54,832 nucleotides of DNA from Brachionus koreanus (GCA_016987375.1 PJRA01000361.1:159918-214749), one strand, 5' to 3'. Positions 1 to 10,439 are shown, counted from the stretch's first letter. Notes: generated by a model not told the origin, from the sequence alone. Made by a program: numbers and translations.

Positions 1-153
1 ATTATGATTGAGTGTGATAGAGTATTAAAAAGCACATTAATTGAAAAAAAATTATTCTTAAAATCACGTTTTTCAAACTCAAGGTGACTAGTTGAAAAAA
101 TTCTATTTAAAAAAAATTTTTTTCATATATTTCTAATAAATTAAAATTTAACT

Positions 154-1416
154 ATGAATGATTTAGTTTTGATAGTAGGTGGTGGTCCGGCCGGCTACGG
201 CTCAGCTTTGGCCTTTCACAACACTGGCTACAAAAACATAGTGGTACTAGAGAGCAGACCTGATATGAACTTTGATTTGGAAAACTCTTATCCTGTTGGT
301 TTAAATGTACGAGGCAAAAATTCAATCAAATATTTGTTTAAAAACTCTGGCTTGACATCGGACCTTGATAAGTTGGGTCTTAGAGTCGACGAATGGAAAA
401 TAACAGTAGGCCCAGGCTTGAATGTGGCCAATTTTCAATCAGGCCTAGTGTTTGGCACCAGTCGAGCCGAAGTAACCCAAATACTGTACCGAGAGACTCA
501 GTGCCGAAATGGTGACATAAAAATTTTGTTCGGTCATAAGGCAAAGTCATGTGATCTTGAAAAAAGAGAGGTTGTGTGCGAGACCAAATCGGGAGAGGAG
601 AAAATTTTTAGAGCTAAGTGTGTCGTTGCTGCAGACGGCTATAGGAGTAGAGTGAGAGATTCATTGGCCAGTCAGGATACCAGCCTAAAGGTTCAGCAGT
701 GGCCGTGGCTACTTAAATTTAGAGTCCTGCTTAGTGATGTCGAGCCTAAGACATATCTTAACCCACACACTCATTACATACAAAATCAAATATACACATC
801 GAAATTTCTCGATGGTAGATGGTCGGCAGGAATTTCGATCAAAGAGGATGCGCCCGAGTTTTTGTCTTCGACAAATCCAAGCGATTCAAATGTGCAAGAA
901 TTGAGAAAATATTTGAAAAAAATGTTTCCAAAATGTTTAGACCTATTCTCAAATGAAGAATTGAAAAGATATTTTACGCGTTCAATATTTAGTGGCTCTG
1001 TTACAAAAGTATCCAAATTGGTTGTTGATAGCTGGGCTGTTTTGTTAGGAGACGCGGCTCATTCGGCTTATCCGGCCACTGGCGAAGGCATAAACAGCGC
1101 AGTCGAAGATTGTATGATATTGCAGAAGTGTTTGGAAAAAACGTCCAATTTAGAAGAAGCATTGAGATTGTATGACAAAGAAAGAATTGAAGATGCAAAT
1201 GCTCTAAGCGACATTGCCTTTGCGGCAACTAGGCCAACTTTTAAGGGAAGTGTTCAAATGGTCATGTTGGGATTGTTCAAAAAATTTACAGGTCCATCTA
1301 AAGAAGACATGCTATTTGGCAAAGAGTCAGCTGTGACTAAAAGATATAGTGATATTGTGCAACATTGGAAGCAGCAAACCAATTGGCTCGGTGGACCTAA
1401 TTTTCCCACTAACTAA
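154..1416 (+). CDS. FAD-dependent (group A) aromatic monooxygenase, kynurenine 3-monooxygenase-like
   Basis: Single uninterrupted reading frame of 420 aa. Residues 6-34 form an FAD-binding Rossmann start (VGGGPAGYGSA, closing with an acidic VVLES strand end). Residues 157-168 carry the DG motif (VVAADGYRSRVR). Residues 295-320 carry the second FAD motif (VLLGDAAHSAYPATGEG, then INSAVEDC). These three motifs in this order define NAD(P)H-dependent flavoprotein hydroxylases such as kynurenine 3-monooxygenase, UbiH and PHBH. The substrate cannot be read from the sequence. The length is slightly below vertebrate KMO, and the C-terminal part has only one weakly hydrophobic stretch (about 365-377), so membrane anchoring as in KMO is not evident. 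The ATG follows an in-frame stop-rich AT leader. The gene body is visibly GC-richer than its flanks, supporting real coding. It is intronless among intron-containing neighbours, which could mean retroposition or horizontal transfer (inference). Family confident; exact enzyme uncertain. Confidence 0.85.
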   Translation: MNDLVLIVGGGPAGYGSALAFHNTGYKNIVVLESRPDMNFDLENSYPVGLNVRGKNSIKYLFKNSGLTSDLDKLGLRVDEWKITVGPGLNVANFQSGLVFGTSRAEVTQILYRETQCRNGDIKILFGHKAKSCDLEKREVVCETKSGEEKIFRAKCVVAADGYRSRVRDSLASQDTSLKVQQWPWLLKFRVLLSDVEPKTYLNPHTHYIQNQIYTSKFLDGRWSAGISIKEDAPEFLSSTNPSDSNVQELRKYLKKMFPKCLDLFSNEELKRYFTRSIFSGSVTKVSKLVVDSWAVLLGDAAHSAYPATGEGINSAVEDCMILQKCLEKTSNLEEALRLYDKERIEDANALSDIAFAATRPTFKGSVQMVMLGLFKKFTGPSKEDMLFGKESAVTKRYSDIVQHWKQQTNWLGGPNFPTN

Positions 1417-1736
1417 TTTCAATTTAATTTTAGTTTTTGTATTATTTTTTAAAATTTTTTAAAATGAAAAAAAATTTTTTTGCAATTAAGTCCTGATTGT
1501 ATTACTAGCCAATTAGGTGGTCTTTAGGGTTTTGATTTTATTATATAAAAATAGTAAAATAAAATCTAGGTATGAAGGAAATGAGCTAGAGAGCTGAATT
1601 TTGGTTAAAAATCGCAACCCTAAACCCCTGACGGCCAGACAAAAAAAAATATTTCAATATTTCAATTAAAGAAAAATATATTTTTGAGTAAATTTTTATT
1701 AATTTAAATAATAAAAAACATGTTTTTCATTTTTTT
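1417..1736. other. AT-rich intergenic spacer between convergent genes
   Basis: This is the shared 3' region of the monooxygenase (+) and the GPCR (-). It contains a small inverted repeat pair, TTTAGGGTTTTGATTTTA near 1522 and CGCAACCCTAAACCC near 1613. No coding potential seen. Confidence 0.5.
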
Positions 1737-3956
1737 TTATTTTGAAACAATTTCTAAATTTTGTTTATATTTTTTAATTTTTGAATAAGATAAAAAAATT
1801 TTTAATTCATCTTTAAAAAAATTGTTCATATGATAAAATATGACTGTTGAATAAGTACATGACACTAGGAAACACATATTGCCAAAGTTTGCATAGTTGT
1901 TACATAGTTTTTCATACGATCTGCATAGATGACCACTTAGCCTTTGGTAAAATACAATATAAGATGCACCAAATTCGCCAAATCGAAATATCAACACCAA
2001 CAAAATGTTCAAAAAAAGACTAAAGGAAACCCTTATTTCTGACTTTTTGATTTGTTTTAATTTTATTTTTTGTTTTTTTTGGTCACTATGTACAATGTTT
2101 TTATTTTTTTTTGTTTTCATGGCTTTGTGAAACTTGGAATAAAACATTCCATCAATAATGGTCATTGCAAAAATAAACATTATATCATTTACACAGAAAT
2201 AAATTATAAAGTAATAATAGTACAGGTTGTATATGAATGGTCTTTTGTAGCCCGAGTTCTGCATTACTTGCAAATTTCTTGATGGATATCCATTATCCTC
2301 CCTAAAATCCTCCTCGAATAAATTTTCATTTATTCTGTTTACAAACAACTGGTCAACATTTGAGGCTATTAGCAAAATAGTTGTCAATATCGTTAGTACT
2401 AATTTGACGCCTGAATTATCTCTTTTAGTTACATGCTTGTTTTCAAAAGCCTTTTGTCTGGTAAATGCTATCATTAGGTTAAATATATTGGCCATAATTT
2501 TTATCATCCTTCCCAAAAAGTCAAATGAATAAATTTCCAAATATTGAAAAGCTATTTGAGTTCTAAACTTGGAACAATAAATGCCAGAATAGGATACACA
2601 TGTGCTGAACAAATGCATACAGTTGACAAAACAATAAATAATGTTAAAATATGAACATGTTAACATTTGAGAGAATAGTTTGGTTTGATTTTGTTTTTTT
2701 AATCTTTTTAAAATGAGCACATTTGCCAAATTGGTTAATAGACCAAGAAAAGACAGTATATAGGTGAAAATAATTGATACGACATTAAAATATTCAGATA
2801 AGTAAAGTTGGTCAAGTGAATTTAAATTGTAAGATGAGACAAAATTATTTGTATTACACGAATATTTTAAATTGGTAAAATTACACAAACTCCCATTTAT
2901 ATTTGAGCATATTTCTGCTGAATTCCATTCATTCACTCTAGAAATAATCCACAAAATAGTACATGTACAATTACCATTTGGTATTATGGCATATAAAAAA
3001 ATATTTTTATTTAGTGGAATATCAGTAAAATAGCAAAAATCTTCCAATGGAAAATAATAACTTTCAATAAAAATTAATTTTATTTTGACTAAGCTAATTG
3101 TAGAATTAACATTTGCCAACCAGCCCGAATAACCATTTTTAAATGCTTGAATTCCATAGCTGTAAATTTCTATATATTTTAAATTATTTAAATTTAAAAA
3201 TGTTCTATTTTGAATTATATCAACTTTTCCTTTTAAAAAAAATCCCTCAACATTTTTAAATATATCTTGATTGATGAGATCAGGTGACACTTTGAAGTGA
3301 TAAACATTTAAATGTAAATTTTCAATGCTAGAATTTTGTTTTTGGTTCAAATTTTCAAATGAGATTTGATTGCGAATCAAAAATGAAGATGAAAGACCAT
3401 AGAAATTCAAATTGCTTATTTGGCAATCTTTGAAAACAAGTGGACATAAGTTTTCTCTGTACTTTACTGTGTATGTAAACAATAGGAAGTAAATTTTAGT
3501 AAAGATTCCCATGTTCGAGCCCAGTATGGCTTTACAATCCTTCTGAATTGCATTGTTGTAGTAGAATTCTAATTTGGAATAAGTAAAGATTATTATGTTA
3601 TATTTATTTCCAAGTTGAGTTCCAAAATCTGGCATAGTAGCATCAATAGCTTTGACATTTGATAAATAAATGTAGAAACTATCAGAAATGAACTTGCTTA
3701 GTGGTGACAAGTCAACTGAAAAAGCAGTTTGGACAGTTGGAAAAAATCTGATAGATTTTATTTCTTCAGTTAAGTTGAAGGTATAGCATGAAAAATTAAG
3801 GTTTTTAAAAGATATAAAGTTTTGGATGTTTAGGTTTAGACCGATATAGTGCGTTTTTGAAAAAATAGATAGCTTATTACATGGGGCAATGTATTGTTTT
3901 GTGTGATAAAGATTTATAATAAAGATAAATGATTGGAAATAAATATATTTTTTCAT
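1737..3956 (-). CDS. Divergent seven-transmembrane receptor with long extracellular N-terminus
   Basis: Single-exon frame. The Met at 3956 is preferred over an in-frame Met at 3992 because it directly precedes a basic-hydrophobic signal peptide (MKKYIYFQSFIFIINL), giving 739 aa. Residues 20-385 are a predicted ectodomain with many N-x-S/T sites, paired cysteines and short Leu/Asn/Phe-rich strands that recall degenerate LRR solenoids (for example NLNNLKYIEIYSYGI). The C-terminal 330 residues contain seven hydrophobic segments. TM1 carries a GxxxN-like motif (LGLLTNLANVLIL); the TM3 end reads MIAFTRQKAF in place of DRY; TM7 ends STVIFYHMNN in place of NPxxY. A Lys-rich third intracellular loop separates TM5 and TM6. 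This matches the divergent rhodopsin-like orphan GPCRs that are expanded in several invertebrates. Ligand unknown. Alternatively it may be a chemoreceptor without G-protein coupling. Confidence 0.75.
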   Translation of the reverse strand: MKKYIYFQSFIFIINLYHTKQYIAPCNKLSIFSKTHYIGLNLNIQNFISFKNLNFSCYTFNLTEEIKSIRFFPTVQTAFSVDLSPLSKFISDSFYIYLSNVKAIDATMPDFGTQLGNKYNIIIFTYSKLEFYYNNAIQKDCKAILGSNMGIFTKIYFLLFTYTVKYRENLCPLVFKDCQISNLNFYGLSSSFLIRNQISFENLNQKQNSSIENLHLNVYHFKVSPDLINQDIFKNVEGFFLKGKVDIIQNRTFLNLNNLKYIEIYSYGIQAFKNGYSGWLANVNSTISLVKIKLIFIESYYFPLEDFCYFTDIPLNKNIFLYAIIPNGNCTCTILWIISRVNEWNSAEICSNINGSLCNFTNLKYSCNTNNFVSSYNLNSLDQLYLSEYFNVVSIIFTYILSFLGLLTNLANVLILKRLKKQNQTKLFSQMLTCSYFNIIYCFVNCMHLFSTCVSYSGIYCSKFRTQIAFQYLEIYSFDFLGRMIKIMANIFNLMIAFTRQKAFENKHVTKRDNSGVKLVLTILTTILLIASNVDQLFVNRINENLFEEDFREDNGYPSRNLQVMQNSGYKRPFIYNLYYYYFIIYFCVNDIMFIFAMTIIDGMFYSKFHKAMKTKKNKNIVHSDQKKQKIKLKQIKKSEIRVSFSLFLNILLVLIFRFGEFGASYIVFYQRLSGHLCRSYEKLCNNYANFGNMCFLVSCTYSTVIFYHMNNFFKDELKIFLSYSKIKKYKQNLEIVSK

Positions 3957-4998
3957 TTTGAGACAAAAATTTTTTTCTAAATATTGTATCAATTTTTATT
4001 TAATTTTAAGTCACATTTAAACAACATATATTTTTTAAGAATAATTAAAAATTAATGACTAATATTTTTAAATTCTTTAGAGACTTTCTAAATAAAAAAT
4101 TTATGATTAATTTTGTCTAATTGTTTCCAGAAACCTTAAAAAAATTTCTAGTTAAATTTTAAAAGAAAAATGAAAAGGTAATATTTTTTTTTATAATTCA
4201 TTTTTACCTAGAATAATTCGAAAAATGGCTTTAAAACAAATTGATTTTTTTTATTTTAATACTTGAATTTTAAGTATGAATAGTATTTTATTCAAAAATT
4301 TAAATAATTGTTTACAAAAAAATTAATTCGAAATTAAAAAACATATAATTTTTTTTAATATTTATAATAACATTCTAGTCTTAAAAAAAATTAATTAATT
4401 CATTCAATATAATTTTAGTTTTTGTACTTAATTATTTTTTAAAATGAAAAAAATTTTTTTGTTTCTTAAGAAAAATTGATTGAGTTTGTTTTAAATCAAT
4501 AAGAAAATTTTTATTTATTATTTATTTATTTTCAAGAAAACAGCACATGAGAAATGAAAGAATGAATTTAAAAATTTTTCTCGATTTTTAGTATGATTTG
4601 GTCATAAGCTCTAGAATGCGGCAGCTCTTTAAGTCACTCAGGAAGATATTCACTACGTACTGTTTTATCGGTTCTATTACATCTTTTTTCATTCTTTTTT
4701 CTTTTTATTATTTTCTTAAAATTAAACAGATACTTTTCTATTCATCACATGACTAAAAATAATACTAAAAAATTTCAAAAAACAAGTAAAACTTGTACAG
4801 GTTCATTGATTAATTATTATACTATTTTAATTTTGATGGTTAATTTTTTAATGTGCTATTTTTTCAATTTTTTATTTAAAATTTCGATGATAATTTTTCT
4901 ATACTTATATCGACATTTTTTCTGTCTTTTATTCTATTATTTTTTTCTATTTATTAAAAATTAATGTTTTATTTAAATTTACAACTTTTATAATTCTT
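3957..4998. other. AT-rich intergenic DNA
   Basis: Nearly all A/T runs. A stretch around 4405-4462 resembles the 3' flank of the monooxygenase at about 1425-1480 (shared ATTTTAGTTTTTGTA and TTTTTTAAAATGAAAAAAAT words). Short frames at 4749-4964 are low-complexity Ile/Phe/Tyr strings with no family signal. No gene supported. Confidence 0.5.
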
Positions 4999-5792
4999 TA
5001 AGCGGATAATATTTTCCTATTAATGCCAAGCGTCAAACAACTTCAAGAAGCACTAGATGTTTGTGAAAAGTATGGTATAAAAAATGAAATAAAATTTAAT
5101 GCAGACAAGACTCAATTTATTATTTTTGGAAGAAACTCAAAAATTATAGAAAGAAAGCCGAGGATGTACAATGAAGAGATAAAAATGGTTGAAAAAATAA
5201 AATATCTTGTTGTTCACCTAAACTCTAGAAACAATATCAAAGATCAAATTGAAACTTGCATCAAATCAGCTTTAAAATCGTTGGTATCATAAAAAATTTC
5301 CAGTGTGAACATCAAAAATTAAACGTGAAAATAAAAATTGATCTCTACAAAGCATTTGTCAGGTCTGTTCTGTTATATTGATTAGAAAATTATGCTCTTT
5401 CAAAGCTGGAGATAAAAAAACTACAAACAGCAGAGAGCACAATGGTCAAAAAAATGATAAATTTCAAAAAAAATTAACGTTCTACAAATCGACTTATGGC
5501 CCTTGGTCTTGAAAAAAGGGAGCAGAAGCTGATGAAAGATAAATTAGCATTTCTAAAAAGACTTGATAATAACGAATTAACAAGGAAAATACTGGAAGTA
5601 TTGGATGGATCCGAGACAAAGAAGTTAAGTAACAAATCTAGCCTAAAGAAAATAACTGAGTTCCTAAATTGTGATCAGCTGGATTTCAATGTTTTAACCC
5701 CACTACTGAACCAAAAAATTAAGAAGAAAGTGAACAATGGAATTAGTGACTCAATAAGAATATGCCTAGAAAATAATGAAAATGAAACATAA
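4999..5792 (+). pseudogene. 5'-truncated non-LTR retrotransposon: reverse transcriptase core to C-terminus
   Basis: Starting at the catalytic box, the frame reads stop-A-D-N-I-F-L-L where a YADD-type RT would have Y-A-D-D. The Tyr codon is now TAA (4999-5001) and the second Asp is AAT. It continues with the LINE thumb signature (LQEALDVCEKYGI, then FNADKTQFIIFG) to 5292. After a frame-disrupted gap, a second frame (5496-5792) has the Leu-Glu-rich C-terminal tail typical of CR1/jockey-like ORF2 proteins (RLDNNELTRKILEVL). Stops, frameshifts and the mutated active site mark it as dead. No poly(A) or target-site duplication could be delimited. Confidence 0.75.
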
Positions 5793-5799
5793 AGAAAAA

Positions 5800-6691
5800 T
5801 TTTAATAGAATTGACCAAGTCCTATTAAAAGGAAAATGGGAAAAAAAATTGCATATCATAATTCGTTGTGACTGAGGAACTCCTGACTCGACTTGATTGT
5901 GCCTGAATCGACTTGACTTGACTCAAAGCTCGTAACAGAAAAGAGGAATAAAAAAAAAAATAGAATAATAATCTACCAAATTAAAGAAAATCATAATACA
6001 TTAACATTTCAATTATAATATCTGCTCAAACATAAATGTTTCTTTCATTGTCTTATTTTTATCTACATTTTTATTTTTTTACATCGCCTTAAGACGTCAA
6101 TTGAATAAATAAATATATATATATAATATATTACGGACTAAATCCGATGGGACTTGGAGATTTAATTCTCTAAGTTTGATTGATTTTATTTTGTATATCT
6201 TGTTAATATTAAAAAAATTAATAACAACGATTTTCAACTTAGTTTTGAATTGAATTGATTAGACCTTTTTTTAAGACTTATTTTGACAATTAAAAAATTA
6301 TCAAGAATAAAAAAATTTTTAAATAACGAAGCAAAAAAATTGTCTTATTGTAAATTTATTTTATACGCTTAAAAATTTTCTTTCAAAAACACAAAAAAAT
6401 TTTTTTTTAAAAACTAAAAAATGGTTTTAACAAAAAATAGAACTTTGAATTGAAAAGCAAAAGCGTTTGTTCGATAATTAATTAAAAGAAAAAAATTTTT
6501 TTCTTAGTAAACATATAAAGACTCTTTTGCGATGAATGCATTAATCGTGCATTTTTTCAAGCAAACTTTTTTATTAAAAATTCATTTGCATATTCCAAAA
6601 TGTACATACTTTTTTTCAACTTTAAAGCACTGATTCATTTTTATTAAAATCACTAAAATAAAAATTCATTTATTTTTATTCTTAGAAAAAA
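5800..6691. other. AT-rich spacer with a short TTGACTCGA-rich patch
   Basis: Positions 5872-5930 carry an imperfect iteration of CTCGACTTGA/GACTTGACTC words, similar in style to the TCAAAGTCAAGTC ends of the hAT-like element at 37730. It may be a relic of such a terminal region (inference). The remainder to the BAP31 start is A/T-rich with no gene. Confidence 0.4.
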
Positions 6692-7602
6692 ATGTCTCTC
6701 CAATGGACCTTAGTCGCTTCTTTTCTTTATATTGAAATAGCATTTGTCATCTTACTACTTTTGCCCATCATTTCACCAACTCGGTAAGCTCAACACTTCT
6801 AAACCAAACTAACATTATGCTTTTAAACCAAGATGGCAGTTGATTTTGAAGTCACGTTTAGTCACCGGCCTGGCATCCTATGCTCGCCTCTACTTTAATG
6901 GCATTCTCATAGCTCTGGTTTTTCTATTGATTGACGCAATCAGAGAAATAACTAAACACAAGACAAAACAAGGACAAGATCAAAATACAATTAACATGGA
7001 ACAAATGAAAGAATTTAGAGCTCAGCGAAATTTCTACATATCAGGAACGGCTCTAATACTTTGGTTGTAAGTTCAAATAAACTCTCATTGACTGTCTATG
7101 ATGATTAGTAAAAGGTTTGAGGTCTATTAGAAGTCCAGAGCTGGGAAATCTCGGCTCAGGCAATAGATCAAAAGAGAACGAGTTTTAAGCTGAGACAGTT
7201 TTTTTTGTAATTTAACTTAACTCTTTTTTAAGTGTCCTCAAGCGTTTGATTGTATTGATTCAAAGTTTGGCCCAGTTGAAAGCTGAAAACAAAGCTGTTT
7301 TGAAGCAAGCAGAATCTGCTAGCAAGACCGCACGAGATTTGATGGATGCGACGAAAAAAGACGAAATACAAGCCAAAAAGGACAATTCAGAAATAGAAAA
7401 AGAGCTTATGATCAAACAAGATGAAATTAAACGCTTGAATAAGGAGCTAGAAACTTCTAAACTTGATATTGAGGCCATGAAACGTCAATCTGAAAATCTA
7501 GCCAAAGAATATGACAATTTAAGTGGCGAACATTCTAAATTGATTAAAAAACTAGAACAATTGGAATATCAAAATCAAGGTGAAACCAAAAAAGATAATT
7601 AA
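6692..7602 (+). CDS. BCAP31: B-cell receptor-associated protein 31-like ER membrane protein (BAP31)
   Basis: Three exons: 6692-6783, 6833-7066 and 7233-7602, joined at GTAAGC/AAG, GTAAGT/AAG junctions in compatible phase, giving 231 aa. The N-terminus MSLQWTLVASFLYIEIAF and the exon-1/2 junction ISPTRWQLILKSRL match the BAP29/31 family closely, as does the FRAQRNFYISGTALILWF segment before TM3. Three membrane helices lie at about 7-27, 43-63 and 98-118. A long Lys/Glu coiled coil (about 125-222) is cytosolic. The protein ends KKDN, a C-terminal KKxx ER-retrieval signal. BAP31 proteins escort transmembrane cargo and participate in ER quality control and apoptosis signalling. No intact caspase cleavage motif was examined. 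The first in-frame ATG lies within a family-conserved start, so the start is secure. Confidence 0.93.
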
Positions 7603-7781
7603 AAATCAACTATTTTTATTTTATTTAATTTATTTATTTTAAAGTTTTAAATTTTGAAAATAGTTTTAGTTAATAAATATTTTTTTTTAAATATATTTCA
7701 ATTTAACTAAAATAAAAAAACATAATTTTTTACTAAATAATATTTTTCGGTAAAAATTGGTAGCAGCGATAAAATGATTTT

Positions 7782-8048
7782 ATGGTATCGATTTCAAAAG
7801 ATCATGAAGAAAAACTTAGTGTACAAGAACTGATACACTTAATAGCGATAAAAAATGGGTCTTTCGAAAATGAATTTCATAGATTAGATCAGGATAGTGA
7901 AATGGTAAGTGGCACAGAGATCGGAGAAATGAAATGAATTGGAGAGTTTACAAAAAAAACACTTCAGGATATAGCCTCTTCAGTAAAAACATTAATGCAT
8001 GCCGATGTATCACAAAGAGATGTAGGATTTGGAGTTTGTAACAATTGA
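7782..8048 (+). CDS. Possible small two-exon gene or eroded coding fragment, unknown
   Basis: Exon 7782-7904 starts MVSISKDHEEKLSVQELIHL and ends at a good donor (ATG|GTAAGT). A CACTTCAG acceptor opens 7968-8048 in the same phase, ending VGFGVCNN-stop, for 67 aa in total. Codon use is less A/T-homopolymeric than the surroundings. No family recognised. It may equally be a degraded piece of a larger mobile-element protein, since LINE debris follows within 200 bp. Confidence 0.3.
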
Positions 8049-8229
8049 TCAAATTAAAAAAACTATTTACTTTTGTTTGTATGAGAAGTGAGCAGATTCA
8101 TAATCTTTCATTGATGAAAAATAAGAATTTCATCGGCTTTTCATTTATTTAAATTAATAAATATAATAAATCAATTTTTATCCTAAATTTATGGAAAGAT
8201 GTAGATTTAGGTTTTTAGTATTCATATTT

Positions 8230-8525
8230 ATAAAATATTATAAAGAGAGAAGATTGTTCGGCCTTGTTGGTTTGCGTCTGGATATTAGTTTGTTTATGTT
8301 ACAATATTTTCCTGAAGGAAACTGAAAGAAGACAAGGGATGATTTAATTCTGATGTACAAGTTTATGAACGATTTTGAAGAAATCGAAATTAGCAGCAGT
8401 TTTCACTTGATCAAAACAACTCTTGACTGCTAGACGAACAGCAATTAAGCACATCAGCTGTCATAGTGTGCCTGATAACACACTCATTGGTCTTTTGGAC
8501 CAGCACAACAAGCTCTAATTATCCA
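8230..8525 (+). pseudogene. LINE ORF2 C-terminal remnant
   Basis: Broken frames give an RLFGLVGL segment followed by RQGMI/LILMYKFMNDFEE, corresponding to the RRxRGDLIxxYKIL motif near the C-terminus of CR1-type non-LTR retrotransposons. Several stops and frameshifts. No 5' part is present. It lies just downstream of the convergent ERI1-like gene. Confidence 0.5.
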
Positions 8526-8623
8526 ATACTTGATTTAAAAGAAAATTTTTTTTTTAAATATTTACTTTTAGATATTTATTATTAAATGTAAAATTATAGA
8601 CTAAATTTTTTATAGATTGTTAA

Positions 8624-9555
8624 TTATGTTTTTTCAAAAATGAATCCTCTGCTGGCCATTTCTCTAGCTATTTTGGCAATGTTTTTGCAGTCATCAATCC
8701 CACTGTGATGTCGTCCATCCAAAGTAAGATCTTGAAAAATTTTATATTGAAAAAGACTTGTTGGTTTAAAAATTTACTTAGCATTTTTAGCATGTCAGGC
8801 ATTCCTTTGGGAAAGTGTCCAGTCATTTGTGCAAATGATTTTTTTATATTAATCCAATTTTTAAAGTAATTCGAATAGTTAATGTTAAAATATTTGCACT
8901 GTGAGGGAAGCATTGTTTTTAAGTCCCAATCACCACATGTTAGAAATATAAAGTTAATTGGGTTATTTTCTGCATCGAGTTTTAGATCATTTTTTGATTT
9001 AATCCATTCATCTACCACCTAAACCAAAGCAGAAAAATAAATAAAAAAAAATTTAAGAAATTTTCAAAAATTCTAACATTCAGACATTCTGTTATGTTTG
9101 GCTTCCCATTTATCATATCTTGGGTTATACCGGTCAACTTAATTATTTGAAAATAAATAGAAAAATTGAACATCGTCTATAAACTACTTACTTCAGTACA
9201 AAATTTAGACAGCTGTTTATTAGTAGTTGGCTCAACATACTGATGGAACACATCGTCTATGGCAAAGTTTTTAGTATTAATCTTGAGAATAGGAAATTCT
9301 ATAATTTCCTTTAATAAAAAAAAATTAATCTAAACTAAATTTATGAGAAACAAAAATAAAAAAACAAAAAATTGATTTTTTTCTTTGATGAGCCAACAAA
9401 TTTGCAACCATCACATTGATCCAAACTAAATATCGTTCTTTCACTATTTTCATTTAGATTAAGACACTTACTTGTGGTTGAAGTTTGATGTTTTTCTCAC
9501 ATGTTGCTTCAAAATCAAGCACAAGTATAAAATCAAATGGTTGTTTACCTTCCAT
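8624..9555 (-). CDS. ERI1-family 3'-5' exoribonuclease (DEDDh)
   Basis: Five exons reconstructed on the minus strand: 9555-9472, 9308-9192, 9137-9078, 9018-8778 and 8730-8624. All phases join to one 202-aa protein; most introns are 52-163 bp and the last is 47 bp. ExoI is LVLDFEATC (D14, E16). The family-typical EIIEFPILKIN and FVQ-like HQYVEP follow, then LTGITQDMI. ExoII is CGDWDLKTML (D119). ExoIII is LDGRHHSGIDDCKNIAKIA, with H176 and D181 completing the DEDDh set. The closest families are ERI1/Snipper/ERI3, which trim 3' ends of histone mRNA, 5.8S rRNA or siRNA. There is no SAP domain, so it resembles the short Snipper-like forms. The 47-bp intron removes an otherwise frame-shifting segment, so a single-frame reading would wrongly truncate the enzyme. 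Confidence 0.92.
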
Positions 9556-9921
9556 TGATGACTTATAATTTTTTTTCAAATTTATAAATCTTGTTAATTT
9601 AATTTGAAATAAAGTAGAATTTCGCAAAAGCATATTTTATTCTACTTATTTTTTGAGAAAATTTTGAAATTATATTATTAAATATTCATGATTTTTTTTC
9701 TTGATGCATGTTTTATGATTTTTATTTAAAAAAAAAAAAATTTGTAAAAAAACAACCTTTCATTTATAAGGATAATTTAAAAAAAAAGCTAAATTTTTAG
9801 AAAATATCAAAAAATGAGATTGTTGTTGGTGTATAAAAAGTGGTTAAATAAAATGATTTTAGAATAATTTTAAAAAATAAATTAAAAATATAATTAAAGC
9901 TTCACAATTCATTGATGGTGA
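9556..9921. other. AT-rich upstream region of the exonuclease
   Basis: Homopolymeric A/T tracts. No coding or structural signal recognised apart from being the probable promoter side of the minus-strand exonuclease. Confidence 0.4.
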
Positions 9922-10062
9922 TTATTCCGTTTTGATCCCATTTATTCCGAGTCCAGTTGGTTTAGCGTTGTTTACCCAATTTTATAATTTAATCTGCATG
10001 TGTGTTTCTTCACTTGTTAATAACACCAGATCATCTGCAGATTCAAATTTCTCAAGTCTTGT
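9922..10062 (-). pseudogene. LINE reverse-transcriptase fragment (RTE-like)
   Basis: Minus-strand reading gives ESADDLVLLTSEETHMQIKL, a stop, then NWVNNAKPTGLGING...KTE. This is the FADD box and following alpha helix of a non-LTR RT; AKxxGLxIN-KTE is typical of RTE/CR1-like elements. An internal stop and truncation at both ends make it non-functional. Open frames on the plus strand here are shadows. Confidence 0.65.
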
Positions 10063-10129
10063 TGATATACTTCACTATATAGCCCTTTTTCTGTTAGTTG
10101 TTTTCTTCATGGCGTAGTGAATAATTACG

Positions 10130-10149
10130 GCAAAATGAAAATAATTTTA
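10130..10149. repeat. Solo terminus of the 191-bp MITE family found at 43432
   Basis: GGCAAAATGAAAATAATTTT here is identical to the left end of the element at 43432-43622 and continues identically for three more bases (ACA). The second terminus is absent; the sequence runs directly into an inverted LINE fragment. Confidence 0.6.
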
Positions 10150-10153
10150 CACA

Positions 10154-10438
10154 CTAATACTTTTTCATAATTTTATTTATTTTTAAATTCCTGGATAAAC
10201 AAACAAAAATCTTTTCACTTTTCACTTGGGGAGTCCACTTTAAATTTGATGAAACCATCACTCCAAGATCCATCTCACACTCTGTGATCGCTATTATAGC
10301 ATTTGAGTAGCTTTTTTGTGTATATTTATGCTTTGCATTTAGTCTGCTGAAGTGCATTACTTTACATTTGATAGCACACAGTGCCATGCGCCAAACCTCT
10401 ATCCATTGACATACTGCATTCAGATCTTTCTGTAACAT
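10154..10438 (-). pseudogene. LINE reverse-transcriptase fragment (CR1-like)
   Basis: The frame reads LQKDLNAVCQWIEVWRMAL, then CKVMHFSRLNAKHKYT, then DLGVMVSSNLKWTPQVKS. This is the thumb/post-RT signature of CR1-like LINEs (W...F...KCKVMHFG...EKDLGV.....KW). It is a different lineage from the neighbouring fragment at 9922-10062. It is truncated at both ends; the frame is open for 94 aa but lacks the catalytic box. Confidence 0.75.
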
Positions 10439-10439
10439 C

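Noticed and set aside
786..1228. Minus-strand frames inside the FAD monooxygenase
   Set aside because: Shadow frames of a well-supported plus-strand gene; no independent signal.
1522..1626. Telomere-like TTTAGGG/CCCTAAA words
   Set aside because: Only single copies in inverted positions; not a telomeric array.
9932..10117. Plus-strand 61-aa hydrophobic ORF
   Set aside because: The opposite strand encodes a recognisable RT fragment (SADDLVLL), so this is a shadow.
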